A stretch of 64,000 nucleotides of DNA from Euleptes europaea (taxonomy: Eukaryota; Chordata; Lepidosauria; Squamata; Sphaerodactylidae): NCBI RefSeq assembly GCF_029931775.1, contig NC_079332.1, positions 19,103,803-19,167,802 on the forward strand, written 5' to 3'. The notes under the pieces were generated by a model. It had not been told where the DNA came from. It ran no database searches and saw nothing but the letters and a program-made list of their open reading frames with translations. Below are positions 9,652 to 56,736 of the stretch, piece by piece (position 1 is the first letter of the stretch; each line of letters begins with the position of its first letter). The position numbers and the translations under genes are program-made.

Positions 9652-10295
9652 TCCTCAAATAGCCTCCAAATGAAATAGCGTCCTTTTGTTCTCATTGGAG
9701 GATTGTTAGGTCAAATGTTGGCTTGGCGCTTTGGGGACGATTGCTTACGATTCCATTAAACCTGGGGCTTTTGATTTGTTTTGCATGCACTTGAGGAAAA
9801 AAACAAACACCTGCCCCAAGAGGCCCGGGAAAGTCCCAGCCACCAGGCGATAAGGCGAATCAGCCTCCCAGGAAAACCCCTTTCCTTTGCCCTGAATTGT
9901 TTGCAGAGGAGAGCTCGACCTGGCTGGTTTTTAAAGCTGGACCGCCCTGACTGGACCTAAGGTTGCCTACTGGACTGACTGGGTGGGGGATCTCCTGAAT
10001 AGGGATCTGGGCAGTTGAAGCTTTTCAGGTCACGGAGGTAAAGAATATCCCTTGAAAATTGCTTGCAGGACAAACAGATGTTAAAGGGACAGCCAGGGGG
10101 GGGGCAGCTGAAAGCCCCTGCCCCCCCCAAAACCAGAATCTCTGCCTCTCGGGAGGCATTCAGAGAAGAGGGAAGACGCGTCAGCAGGAAAGGAAAAACT
10201 GAGGATTCATTTATGGGGTTATGTACTCCTTTCTCTCTCTCTCGCCAAGGTGAAGAATGAAGGATCATTACTTCCTCCCCCACCCCTTGAATGAG
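9652..10295. other. CIITA intron, no gene seen
   Basis: Unique-looking sequence with short homopolymer runs (G and C near 10095-10125). No exon or RNA gene supported. Confidence 0.45.
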
Positions 10296-10504
10296 TAGGG
10301 TTGCCAGCTCCAAGTTAGGAAATACCTGGAGATTTTTGGGGCGGAGCCTGAGGAGGGCAGGGTTTGGGGAGGGGAGGGACTTCAATGCCTTAGGGTCCAA
10401 TTGCCAAAGTGGCCATTTTCTCCAGGTGAACTGATCTCTGTTGGCTGGAGATCAGTTGTAATAGCAGGAGATCTGCAGCTAGTACCTGGAGGTTGGTAAC
10501 CCTA
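10296..10504. mobile_element. TAGGGTTGCC-family hAT miniature element
   Basis: A complete 209-bp copy, TAGGGTTGCCAGCTCC to GGTTGGTAACCCTA. No flanking duplication survives. Confidence 0.85.
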
Positions 10505-11640
10505 CAGGGAAGACCCATCCATATCCTCGATCTTTGAAATCTGGGTGTAATTGCTCAGCAGCAAAAAGGCACTCTGCATTAGCTCAGTGGGGGAGGAAGG
10601 GGAGTGGTGGGTTGATAAGGGGCTGGAGTGGGGATAGGATGGGAGCAAAGTGGCACCTGACTGCTTGTAGAATACAAGCAATCATCCAATGGCTTCTGAG
10701 CATGGGCAGAGTGTCTCTTCATCAAAGCTTGAGACAGATTATTACTCACAGTCCTTGCTGTATGGATTTTGTTGCACAATTGGGGTTCATCTACTCACCG
10801 GGGTCAGGAATACATTCTCACTGAAGATGGAAAAATCTCGGTTACTTTTCTTTTCCTCAGTGAAGTGGCAGGGCCCCCATTCACTGGGCCCATCTTGACC
10901 GCCGGACTCAATTTTTCAATTTATTCAGGAATGACTTGGCACTGGGCATCTCGTCCAGCCACATCTTCCACTAGATGTTAGCATTTGGAAAGTAGCCTTC
11001 TCTGGGGTCTTTGGGGAGGGTACAAGGGTGTGTCTTCCTGTACATGGTCTCCATGTCAGACGGGGGGGGGGGAGATTTTCCCATCTAGGGCCACCTCTAT
11101 GGCCCGGAACGTGCTGGTGGCCTCTTGGTTTTCCCCCTCCAAACCATAAGATCTGGATTCAGTATCTGTCATGAGGAAGTCACAGATCTGTCATTTCTAA
11201 AACAGGACACGTGAACTCTACAATTTGTTCTCAAGGGAATGCAGTCTGAATTCAGTGACACTGTCCCACGGGCGTTGACGCTACGCCCCTGACTTCCTTG
11301 GTGGCCACGATTCCTCTGCTTTGTTCACTCGAAATTTCCCGCTCTGCACACCCTCGATTATTTCCCACGTCCTGCTTCCGGCGCACCTTCCGTTGGTCCC
11401 GATCCTTGCCCCCTACACCAGATTGCCCCTGGGAGAAATACTGAAGAATGGGCAACTGCTCCAATAAAGGGGAGGCGGTTGCTTTGTGACTGGCGCAAGG
11501 GCCACCCAACCAGCCCCCTGCTTAGCCCTTCCAGTGCCTAGCTTGATGTCGGCAGAGGAGACGGCACATGATGTCTCCCAAATGCAGCAGAGCTGCATTT
11601 CCCGCGCGGCTCTCGGGCTCAGTTCTCTGCCGGCCAATGA
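10505..11640. other. CIITA intron near the CARD exon, unique
   Basis: About 1.1 kb without a recognised repeat or exon. The part 11240-11640 is GC-richer. One CACGTG E-box lies at about 11209-11214; alone it is not enough to call a CIITA promoter. Confidence 0.4.
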
Positions 11641-11877
11641 AGACTGCTGGTGTGGTGTAGTGGTTAGACTATCAGACTAGGGCCAGGGTTTGAATCCCTG
11701 CTCTGCTGTAGGAGCTCAGCGGGTGACCTTGGGCCCGCCACAAGCTTTCACCCTAGCCTTCCTCACAAGATTGTTGTTTCTAAGGATAGAACGGAGGGAG
11801 CAGAGAACAATGTGATAAGTCACTGTGGGTATCCATGAGGGAGAAAAGCAGGACAGAAATAAAACAAATAAATAAGC
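11641..11877 (+). mobile_element. SINE with L2-like tail (type C)
   Basis: A tRNA-like head has box A GTGGTGTAGTGGTTAGAC and box B GGTTTGAATCCC. CAGCGGGTGACCTTGGGC follows, and the tail ends in AAATAAAACAAATAAATAA. Confidence 0.85.
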
Positions 11878-11929
11878 AACGCCAATGCATTGCTAATGCT
11901 GGCAGATCAATAGGGTTTGATAAACTTAC

Positions 11930-12245
11930 CACCCAAGCTTCTAGTCCTGGCTGATTTAGCTTCTGAAGCGTCTCCATGGTTGTCGTCACCCCAGAACTGC
12001 AAACCAGAGTGAGATGCAAAGGAGTCCAGGTGTACGTCCTGCCTTCCCAGCAGAGTCAAACAAATCTTCCTGGCTAGATCCTCTCTGTCTTTTTCATGGA
12101 GCAAAGTCTGGTGGTATTCCTTGGAGATGACGCCTGACTCCACCATGAGGGTCAGCAGCCCCTGAATTTGGAAGGCCGAAGCGTTGGCGAGGGCATCTCT
12201 CACTCCCGGCAAGATCTCCTGGAAAAGATCCATACCCGGCGGCAT
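11930..12245 (-). CDS. CIITA: CIITA, first coding exon with CARD domain (partial gene)
   Basis: MHC class II transactivator, the NLR-family co-activator that works with RFX, CREB and NF-Y on class II promoters. This exon codes for the N-terminal CARD of the dendritic-cell type (promoter I) form. Translation from the minus strand gives MDLFQEILPGVRDAL near the start, then SKEYHQTLLHEKDREDLARK and ICLTLLG, which match the mammalian CARD exon closely. Either ATG (12245 or 12233) could start it; the second aligns better with the mammalian start. A strong donor (G|GTAAGT) closes the exon at 11930 in phase 1. Downstream exons are not in the remaining 11.9 kb, as expected from the long first intron in mammals. 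It lies head to head with TVP23A, 6 kb apart. Identification rests on remembered family sequence. Confidence 0.85.
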
Positions 12246-12818
12246 TAAGTGCTGGAAGAGGACTCGAGGTGCGATCTGGACTGGTTAACATATTATATCA
12301 GAAACAAACAATGCATCCCATAAGCATCGCCAAAAAGATGAAGTGAGAGAAAATTGTGGCAACATTTTTTTTTTATTTGGCGGGGGGAGTCATACAAGCC
12401 GTTTCCTCATTTAATCGGCGCTTAAAACACGCTTCCAAAGAAGCAGATATTTATTTTTTAAAACGCCAGCACAGCAAAAATGGATCTGTGAGGTTCTCAG
12501 AAAGCTCCAGTACCTGCAGCCGACTGCAGAACGGTCCTGTCATCAGGGGACTTTTTATTTTCTGAGAGGAGGAAGTTCTCCCAGTTAAGGCTGTTGAAAT
12601 CAGCGAGGCATTAAGCATTCACAGAAGAAATATCTTTATTTTTTCCCCTTTTTTTGGTAATTGTGGAATGTAAATAGTCAGAGAGGGATTTTCCTGCCAC
12701 ACTCTGGCCTCCCAAACCCTAGGCAGATATCACAGTAGATCTCAATGTTGACTTTTGCTGTCAATGTGTCAGGGATCTTGGCAAGATCTAGAGAAGTCAG
12801 AGAGAAGGTGGTCTTAAC
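12246..12818. other. CIITA upstream region (candidate promoter I side)
   Basis: Sequence 5' of the CARD exon. It has T-runs near 12365-12372 and 12638-12655 and no repeat that I can name. It should hold the promoter or a 5' non-coding exon; no element is clear enough to mark. Confidence 0.4.
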
Positions 12819-13112
12819 GGAAGAAGAAGAGGAGCTGATTTTTATAACCCACTTTTCTCTACCTTTAAGGAGTCTCAAAGCAGCTTCCTTTCCCCTCCCC
12901 GCAACAGGCACCTTGTGAGGTAGGTGAGGCTGAGAGAGTTCAGAGATAACTGGCCCGAGGTCACCCAGCAGGCTTCATGTGGAGGAGTGGGGAATCGAAC
13001 CTGGTTCTCCAGATTAGAGTCTGCCGCTCATGTGGAGGAGCAGAGACTCGAACCTTGTTCTCCAGATTAGAGTCCTTTGCTCTTAACCACTACTCCACAC
13101 CGGCTACACCAC
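12819..13112 (-). mobile_element. tRNA-headed SINE (type A), full
   Basis: Reverse copy: AAGAAGAAGAGGAGC tail, TTTATAACCC, then box B complement GGGGAATCGAACCTGG and box A complement CTTAACCACTACTCC. Confidence 0.85.
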
Positions 13113-13239
13113 GCTGGAGCATGAGATTTCAAAGGAGATGGATGTGATTGCAGAGGTCTTGGGGGCAGCTGGTTCACTTAGCAATTCTGGAAGGGGGGGA
13201 ATTGCAACAGCAGCTACCTGCAAGCAGGGAGTTAGCAGC

Positions 13240-13353
13240 TCTCAGAGGTCACTGAGGAAGGTGGGGGGAGGAAGGTAGTTGTGAATTTCCTGTGTTGTGC
13301 ACGGGGTTGGACTAGATGACTCTGGTGGTCCCTTCCAGCTCTATGTTTCTAAG
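13240..13353 (+). mobile_element. CR1 LINE 3' end, short
   Basis: GTTGTGAATTTCCTG, then GGGTTGGACTAGATGACTC and CCTTCCAGCTCTATG. Confidence 0.85.
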
Positions 13354-13461
13354 ATGAGTATGTGTGGATCTGCAGAACGGGTCACCCTCTTCCAGTGGAA
13401 CACGTGCCAGAGGAGCGACACAGATGCCTTCTGCATGAATTTTTGCTCCACTTTCCTTCCC

Positions 13462-13692
13462 CAGCTGGAGCACATTTTTATGTATTTATTTACGCACTCG
13501 TTATACCCCACCTTTCACCCCAATTAGCACCCAAGTAGCTTTTATTATTCTCCCCTCCTCCATTGTATCCTCACAACAGCCCTGCGAGGTAGATTGGGCT
13601 GAAAGTGTGTGACTGGCCCAAGGTCACCCAATGAGCTTCCATGGCAGAGCAGGGATTCGAACCCAGCTCTCCCAGATACTAGTCTGACACTC
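13462..13692 (-). mobile_element. SINE with L2-like tail (type C)
   Basis: Reverse copy of the family at 11641-11877. A TTATTTATTTACG tail is followed by TATCCTCACAACAGCCCTGC, CAAGGTCACCCAATGAGC and box B complement GGATTCGAACCC. Confidence 0.85.
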
Positions 13693-13957
13693 TAAGGGGG
13701 AAGGGGCAGGATGGTGACAGCAGGCAGGAGCATGGGGAGGGGGTGCATGGAAGCCATCCCTGGGTGCCCCACCTCACTTTCTCCTGCTTCCATAACGGGT
13801 GATTTTTCACAGCCCCAAGTGGAAGCAACCACTATGTCAATGTGTGTGCAAACCGAGATGCATGCTTCCACTGGCCCTGTGCCTGACCCTGTGCCTGACT
13901 CTGCACACAGATCTCCCCTGCCGGAATGGGGCAGGGGGGGCGACATATTGAAGTATT

Positions 13958-14440
13958 AAATTTGCTATGAGGAAAGGTTGAAGGTATGTTTAGCCTGGAG
14001 AGAAGAAGACTGAGAGGTGATATGATAACCATCTCCCAAGTACTTGAAGGGCTGTCATATAGAGGAGGTGCCTAGTTGTTTTCAGAAAGTCGGACCAGAA
14101 CCAACGGGTTGAAATTAAATTAAAAGAGTTTCCGTCTAGACATCAGGAAGAACTTCCTAACAGAGCGGTTCCTCAGTGGAATAGGCTTCCTTAGGAGGTG
14201 GTGAGCTCTCCTTCCCTGAAGGTTTTGAAGCAGAAGCTAGATGGCCATCTGTCAGCAATGCTGATTCTATGACCTTAGGTAGATCAGGAGAGGGAGGGCA
14301 TCTTGGCCATCTTCTGGGCAAGGTGTAGGGGTCACTGGGGGTGTGGGGGGGAGGTAGTTGTGAATTTCCTGCATTGGGCAAGAGGTTGGACTAGATGACC
14401 CTTGTGGTCCCTTCCAGCTCTATGATTCTATGATTCTAAA
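13958..14440 (+). mobile_element. CR1 LINE 3' fragment
   Basis: The end of ORF2 (TTTAGCCTGGAGAGAAGAAG, then the CATCAGGAAGAACTTCCTAA block) and the 3' UTR ending in CCAGCTCTATGATTCTATG. Confidence 0.9.
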
Positions 14441-15144
14441 TACTTAGCATTCTTGCCTTCGTATTCAATATGCAATAGAACCTAGGGAGGGGCACCTACT
14501 TTGCAAATGGGTGGGCGGCACGTTCAATTTGGAGTATTCTTGGCTAAAGGATCCATAGCATGAGGTGTTAGGACAAACCTTTTTCTGCCAAAGAGCCTCT
14601 TTGAGCCAGAGAAGATGAGACGGCGTTGGAGGAACTTACGGTCTGACCAGGCAGCCTCAGCTATCCATGGCGGCATCAAGATGTGAGTTTAGCTGAGGGA
14701 GCTTAAAGGGATGAAAATAAATTTTAAAATGCACGGCTTTTGCTAAATTCCAAATCTGTTAAAACTACGCAAATTTGAAATTTACCTATCCGTCTTTCTA
14801 GTGCTTACTTAATATCCTGTGAAATGAAGCTCCAGAATTATTGCTGAAATGTATAACGAGAGGACATTTTGGAGGACATTGGTTCATAGGGTCGCTATGA
14901 GTCAGAAGTGACTTGACGGCATTTTCATCTGACAAAGGGAGCTTTGACTCTTGAAAGCTCAAACCCCCACAATCTTGTTGGTCGCTGAGGTGCTGCTGGA
15001 CTCGAATATAGCATTATTTACTGCCTGTGTTTGTAACTAGGCTGAGAGGCGGATTAGAAGCATAACTATTCCGTCACTCAGCCAGCGGACTACAAAATAG
15101 GGTAATATTTGAATCAAACAGAAAAGGAGAATACCAGAAGAATA
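14441..15144. other. Intergenic; BovB-type tail and small repeat
   Basis: Unique sequence apart from a BovB-like 3' tail piece at about 14868-14926 (GGGTCGCTATGAGTCAGAAG, then TGACTTGACGGC). The short GCTTTGACTCTTGAAAGCTC repeat follows at about 14938-15010. Confidence 0.6.
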
Positions 15145-15237
15145 TAGAATCCTAGAGTTGGAAGGGACCACCAGGGTCATCTAGTCCAACCCCCTGCACA
15201 ATGCAGGAAATTCACAACTACCTCTTCCCCCCACCCC
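15145..15237 (-). mobile_element. CR1 LINE 3' end, short
   Basis: AGAATCCTAGAGTTGGAAGG, CCACCAGGGTCATCTAGTCC and CCCCCTGCACAATGCAGG. Confidence 0.9.
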
Positions 15238-15374
15238 CATATGGTGAAAATGATGCTATTATCATTTGTAATGATTTATGGCTGTTTTGATTCTTATTTC
15301 TATAGCATTTGAATCAAATAGCAAAGAAGGGAGAATGAGAAGAACGTGGAGGGGAAGATGCCATTATAATTTGA

Positions 15375-15530
15375 GGCTAGATTTGAGCTTTTGAGAGTCA
15401 ATGCTCCCTTGGTCAGATATCTGCAGTGCTGATGAGCATCTGACGAAGGAAGCACTGACTCTCAAAAGCTTACACCCCGAAAAACCTGTTGGGCTCTAGG
15501 GTGCTCCTGGAATCGAACCGAGCTGTTCTA
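15375..15530. repeat. Inverted pair of a short repeat
   Basis: GAGCTTTTGAGAGTCAATGC with CCCTTGGTCAGATATC is followed about 50 bases later by its inverse, ATCTGACGAAGGAAGC with CTGACTCTCAAAAGCTT. The two can pair as a long hairpin. Single copies of the same unit are elsewhere in the window. Confidence 0.75.
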
Positions 15531-15611
15531 CTGCAGACCAAGACGGCCACCCTCTGAAATTGTAATCTGCAATTATTTATGGCTGTTTCTGTATTTCTCT
15601 AGCACCATCCA

Positions 15612-15907
15612 CATGTGGTGGAAGATGCCGTCAAGTCACAGCTGACTAACGGTGACCCCCGTCGGGTTTTCAAGGCAAGAGACGTTTGGAGGTGGTTGGC
15701 CATTGCCTGCCTCCACCTGGGCTGAGAGAGTTCAGAGAGAATTGTGACTGGCTCAAGGTCACCCGGCAGGCTTCAGGTGGAGGAGCGGGGAATCGAACCC
15801 AGCTCTCCGCAGTAGAGTCCACCGCTCATGTGGAGGAGTGGAGAATCGAACCCGGTTCTCCAGATTAAAGTCCACCACTCTTAACCACTACACCATGCTG
15901 GCTCTCA
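15612..15907 (-). mobile_element. tRNA-headed SINE with BovB/5S-SINE-type tail
   Basis: On the minus strand the head is the type A head, with box A at about 15880-15900 and two box B-like segments. The 3' part is not the usual TATAAAAACCAAC tail: it reads GGCAATGGCCAACCACC and TCAGCTGTGACTTGACGGC, as in BovB-mobilised SINEs. Confidence 0.8.
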
Positions 15908-16655
15908 ACCACCCACATACCTAGAGCTTTACAGAGGATTGGGCTTTGGGGGCGAGAACAGACATGAGCTTATGAATGAAAAGGCAGAATGAGAAAAGGA
16001 CTGGAGCGGATGGATGCTTACGGGCTTGCTGATAGTTACGCCCAATGCTCTGGAAAAAAAGCAAAACCAAGCATTTCCTTATTTTGCCTAAGCTCGGAAG
16101 CGTTTGTGAGCGTGGCCTCGGCTCACAAACGGCCTTTCAGAGTCCTGGAGCTGTCCGGTCTAGCAGGTGGGGCCAGGCTGGCGGCGGCACCGTAGAAATC
16201 TATTTCCTGCTGTTATATAAAGGGTCTGGAAAGACTGCTCGGAAGTCACGTGATTTGCTGCCAACATAACCAGAAAAAATATATGCACGGGGGCTCCCCC
16301 CCCCCCCCCGGCATCCTTTTCTGAACAGCACTTGCTTGGATAACTAAATCTTTTCCGGGGAGTTTCAGTTTCCAAGGGCAGGTCCCGGCAGGGGCTGGAA
16401 GGCGTCATGTCGGAATCAACACGCCTTGGCAGCAGTAGGAAAACCCCGGCAGCAACTGAAACGACAACTGAGGAAGAGGAGGGTGCCTGCTGCCATTTAA
16501 ACCATTGCGGTGGTTTAAATATTGGCCTGTAAGAGTGAAACACATGGTCCCCACAGGATCTTTATTTGGTCCTACTCCCGCAATGGCAACCTGCCCCACT
16601 GCAAATACACAGGCAATGCTTCGTTTTGTGTGGGAGGGGAAATCTTATATGCTGT
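15908..16655. other. CIITA-TVP23A spacer, no gene seen
   Basis: Unique sequence with a C-run at about 16296-16309. Open frames here are short and resemble nothing I know. Confidence 0.45.
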
Positions 16656-16858
16656 TAGGGTTCCCAACCTCCAGGTGGGACCTGGAGATCTCCTGGAATT
16701 ACAACTGGTCTCCAGACAACAGGGGAAACAGCTGCTTTGGAGGATGGACTCTATACCACTAAACCCCCCTGAGGTCCTCCCCCTTCCCCAAACCCAACCT
16801 CCTAAGACCTGCCCCCCCTAATCTCCAGGAATTTCTCACCCTGGAGTTGGCAACCCTA
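16656..16858. mobile_element. TAGGGTTGCC-family hAT miniature element
   Basis: A complete copy, TAGGGTTCCCAACCTCCAGG to GAGTTGGCAACCCTA. Confidence 0.85.
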
Positions 16859-16963
16859 TGAACTGCTGAGCACGGCAGGCTGCCATGGAAAGCCTGCCAC
16901 AGGGCCAGTCCACAAGATGACAATAATGCCGTTTCAATCCTTAAAACTTTTTGTGTTAGAAAT

Positions 16964-17184
16964 TAGGGTCGCCAACCTCCCGGTGGCAGCTGGAGATCTC
17001 GCGCTATTCCAACTGATCTCTAGGTGACAGAGATCAGTTCGCCTGGAGAAAATGGCCGCTTTGGAAGATGGACACGATGGCATTATACCCCCAACTGAAG
17101 CCCCTCCCCTCCCCAAACCCCATCCTCCTCAGGCTCCACCCCCAAAATCTCCAGGTATTTCCCAAGCAGGAGCTGGCAGCCCTA
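16964..17184. mobile_element. TAGGGTTGCC-family hAT miniature element
   Basis: A complete copy, TAGGGTCGCCAACCTCC to GAGCTGGCAGCCCTA. It closely resembles the copy at 24085-24304. Confidence 0.85.
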
Positions 17185-17240
17185 GCTTAGCATCGCTGCA
17201 TGTTTTTGAAAAGCAGGAGCTTCTAATTGGTCTTACAACA

Positions 17241-17657
17241 TAGGGTTGTCAGCTTGGGGTTGGAAAGTACCTGGAGATTTTGAAGGTGGAATAGGGTTGC
17301 CAGCCTCCAGGTACTAGCTGGAAATCTCCTGCTATTACGACTGATCTCCAGCCAATAGAAATCAGTTTCCCTGGAGAAAAACGTCCGCTTTGGCCATTGG
17401 ACTCTTTGGCACTAAAGCCCCTCCCCAACCCCACCCTCCTCGGGCTCCACCCAAAAACCTCCCACCGGTGGGGAAGAGGGACCTGGCAACCCTAGGGTGG
17501 AACCTGAGAAGGGTGGGGTTTGGGGAGGGACCGCAGCATGGGACACCGTCACCCTCCAAAGCAGCCTCTTTTCTCCAGGGGAACTGATCTGTGTAGCCTG
17601 GAGATCAGCTGCAAAAGTGGGAAGTCTCCAGGGCCCACCTGGAGGTGGGCCACCCTA
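17241..17657. mobile_element. TAGGGTTGCC-family outer copy with nested copy
   Basis: The outer copy starts TAGGGTTGTCAGCTTGG and ends GGAGGTGGGCCACCCTA. It is interrupted by a full inner copy at 17292-17494. Confidence 0.8.
17292..17494. mobile_element. Nested TAGGGTTGCC-family copy
   Basis: A full copy, TAGGGTTGCCAGCCTCCAGG to ACCTGGCAACCCTA. It is flanked by AGGTGGAA (17284-17291) and GGGTGGAA (17495-17502), an 8-bp duplication with one mismatch. Confidence 0.85.
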
Positions 17658-17795
17658 CGGCTTTGGCCTTCTGGACGCTCGGACGACTGTCTAACCACAG
17701 CAACGACCGCCCGAGGGCAGTTCCCCATTCTCTCCTCTGGGCGCTTTGCCTCTCACCTCTGCCGCCCCTCATCTCCCAAGCCAGCCTCCTCTGCT

Positions 17796-18091
17796 TAGGG
17801 TTGCCAACCTCCTGGTACTAGCTGGAGACATCCTGCTATTACAACTGATCTCCAGCCGATAGAGGTTAGTTCATAGGGTTGCCAGGCCCCTCTTCGCCAC
17901 CGGCAGGTTTTGGGGGTGGAGCCTGAAGAGGGCGGGGCTTGGGGAGGGGAGGGACTTCAGTGCCATAGAGTCCAATTGCCAAAGGGGCTTTGGTCATTCG
18001 ACTCTATGGCCTTGCAGTCCCTCCCCTCCCCAAACCCTGCCCTCCTCAGGCTCCACCTCTAAAACCTCCCGCCGGTTGCCAAGAGGGACCT
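17796..18091. mobile_element. TAGGGTTGCC-family copies, merged
   Basis: One copy starts at 17796 (TAGGGTTGCCAACCTCCTGG) and a second starts at about 17875 (TAGGGTTGCCAGGCCCC). The pair ends about 165 bp before the TVP23A start codon. Confidence 0.8.
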
Positions 18092-18255
18092 AATTCTGCA
18101 TCTCCCCCCTTCCCTTCTCTCCCTTTCAGGCCCTGCCGGGCCTGACCTGCATCCCTCTCCCGTCTCCATAGCAACCAGGCAGGGAGGACGGCGGATGCTG
18201 CAGCAGCCACATCCGCAGGGGCACAGAGGAGGCGGCAGAGAGGGCGGACGGGAGG
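18092..18255 (+). promoter_or_regulatory. TVP23A promoter / 5' UTR region
   Basis: A GC-rich, CpG-containing block directly upstream of the first coding exon, squeezed between the repeat cluster and the ATG. The transcription start is not determinable from sequence alone. There is no good TATA box, as is usual for housekeeping genes. Confidence 0.55.
18162..18175 (+). promoter_or_regulatory. RFX-type X-box
   Basis: GTCTCCATAGCAAC fits the RFX consensus GTHNYYATRRNAAC at every position. It lies 81 bp upstream of the TVP23A ATG and within 6 kb of CIITA. RFX factors drive ciliary and MHC class II genes; binding here is inference. Confidence 0.55.
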
Positions 18256-55087
<36,832 letters not shown>

Positions 55088-55097
55088 AAACCACAAG

Positions 55098-55492
55098 GTG
55101 AGCCAAAAAACTAAAGGAGGCGAGTCTCCAGGTTGGAAAGGATCAAGACAGGCTGCATCTCTGTCCCAGAACTCACAGCGAGAATTCTGCACCGGTCCAT
55201 CCCCCACATCCCCAGTCACAGGCTGAAAACATCATGCGCACGCACGCTCCCAACTCTGTGCCGGCAGGAATCCGTTCTGGCTTCTTCCTCTTCTGGAGCA
55301 CCCGACTCGTGGGAATCCCCTCCAACCGGCTCATCCCTCGCATAAAGACGGATGTTTTTGATTGAGGATGAGGAATTGAAAGTCAGAACTTGTCCTCTTC
55401 CCCTGGCAACCGAATTAGCGGCAAGACCCGTAAATGAGGGCCCCTCCTTGGCGTGGTGGCTTTGCCTGCTGCCCCCGAGCGAACTCCTTTTA
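55098..55492. other. Downstream of TVP23A stop
   Basis: 3' UTR if the exon is not spliced, or intron if the donor at 55098 is used. No gene seen. Confidence 0.45.
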
Positions 55493-55655
55493 TTTTTTCA
55501 CTTTATTTATACTACGCCTTTCTCCCCAGTGGGGACCCAGAGCGGTTTACATCATTGTCCTCTCCTCTGTTTTATCCTCACAATAACCCTGTGAGGTAGG
55601 TTAGGCTGAGAGAGTGTGACTGGCCCACAGGTCACCCAGTGAGCGTCGCTGGGCA
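55493..55655 (-). mobile_element. SINE with L2-like tail (type C), partial
   Basis: TTATTTATACTACGCCTTTC, TTTTATCCTCACAATAACCC and CCACAGGTCACCCAGTGAGC. Confidence 0.8.
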
Positions 55656-55684
55656 TTTTCTAGAGCCCGCTTTAATGCCCTCCC

Positions 55685-56140
55685 TCCAGCTTTATTAGAC
55701 AGCAGAGATCATAACATGCTACTTGATCAAAGAATATGCCCATGCAGCACAGATGAGATCAAAACAATTGGTCATGCTCTCTTATACTGCATGTTTTATT
55801 GTGATATCCGAAGAGAGCTGATCCAACCACTATTAAGAAAGTTACCTGGTCGCACAGAGGAATTTTATGTTAAATATCACCTCAGATAAAGACCCGGAAG
55901 TCACCAAACTTGCTGCAGAATTCTGTTTCATAGCAACAAGGATAAGACATGCTATGGGGAAAGCAACGGAAGGTTGAATATAAATTTTGATTTCAGATAA
56001 ATATTAGATTTTAAAACAATAATTTAATGTAGTTTAATTATATATAATATACTGTATTTTTATTTTATTTATTATATTTGCTTCTGATATGTTATTTTTT
56101 ATGTTGGTCTTTGACTGTAATAAAGTATAATAATAACCCA
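55685..56140 (+). mobile_element. LINE 3' end with last part of ORF
   Basis: Coding trace CPCSTDEIKTIGHALLYCMF then LPGRTEEFYVKYHL, i.e. the cysteine-containing C-terminus of a non-LTR element. An AT-rich 3' UTR and the tail AATAAAGTATAATAATAA follow. A relative of the element at 48330-49800 is possible. Confidence 0.7.
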
Positions 56141-56194
56141 GTGAGCGTCCACGACACGAGTGGGGATTTAAACAAGGGCTTCCTAGATCTTAGT

Positions 56195-56572
56195 CCGACA
56201 TTAGTCTGTGGAGAGTTTTACAGATAACATGGACTGCCAGAAAGACAAATCAGTGGGTTCTAGATCAAATCAAGCCTGAACTGACCCTAGAAGCTCAAAT
56301 GACCAAACTGAGGCTGTCGTACTTTGGTCACATTATGCAAAAACACGAGCCACTGGAAAAGACCGTCCTGCTAGGAAAAGTGGAAGGCAGCAGGAAAAAA
56401 GGAAGACCCAACAAGAGATGAACGGATTCAGTCAAGGAAGCCACGGCCTTTGGTTTGCAAACCCTGAACCAGGCTGTTAATGACAGGACGTTGCGGAGGC
56501 CATTAATTCACAGGGTCGCCATAAGTCAGAAGCGACTTGACGGTGCTGAACTCACACACACACAGGCTGACT
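56195..56572 (+). mobile_element. BovB (RTE) LINE 3' fragment
   Basis: The coding trace reads SGLDQIKPELTLEAQMTKL-like and KVEGSRKKGRPNKR. The 3' tail is CAGGGTCGCCATAAGTCAG with AAGCGACTTGACGGTGC and a CA run. Confidence 0.9.
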
Positions 56573-56736
56573 CTTGAACCACTACACCACGCTGGCTCTC
56601 ATTTGGGCTGCCAACTGAACCTAAGCAATGCCAAAGAGGCACTGGCTCCGGTTTAGATTCCCTATCAGTTGCTCTCAGTCCTTGCTTGATCGCTTCATTA
56701 CCATGGCGAACAAGAGAATGTTATGAGCGTTTAGGG

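Noticed and set aside
11200-11640. GC-rich block with a CACGTG E-box, considered as a second CIITA promoter
   Set aside because: No GAS or interferon-response element of the expected kind beside it, and no following exon found.
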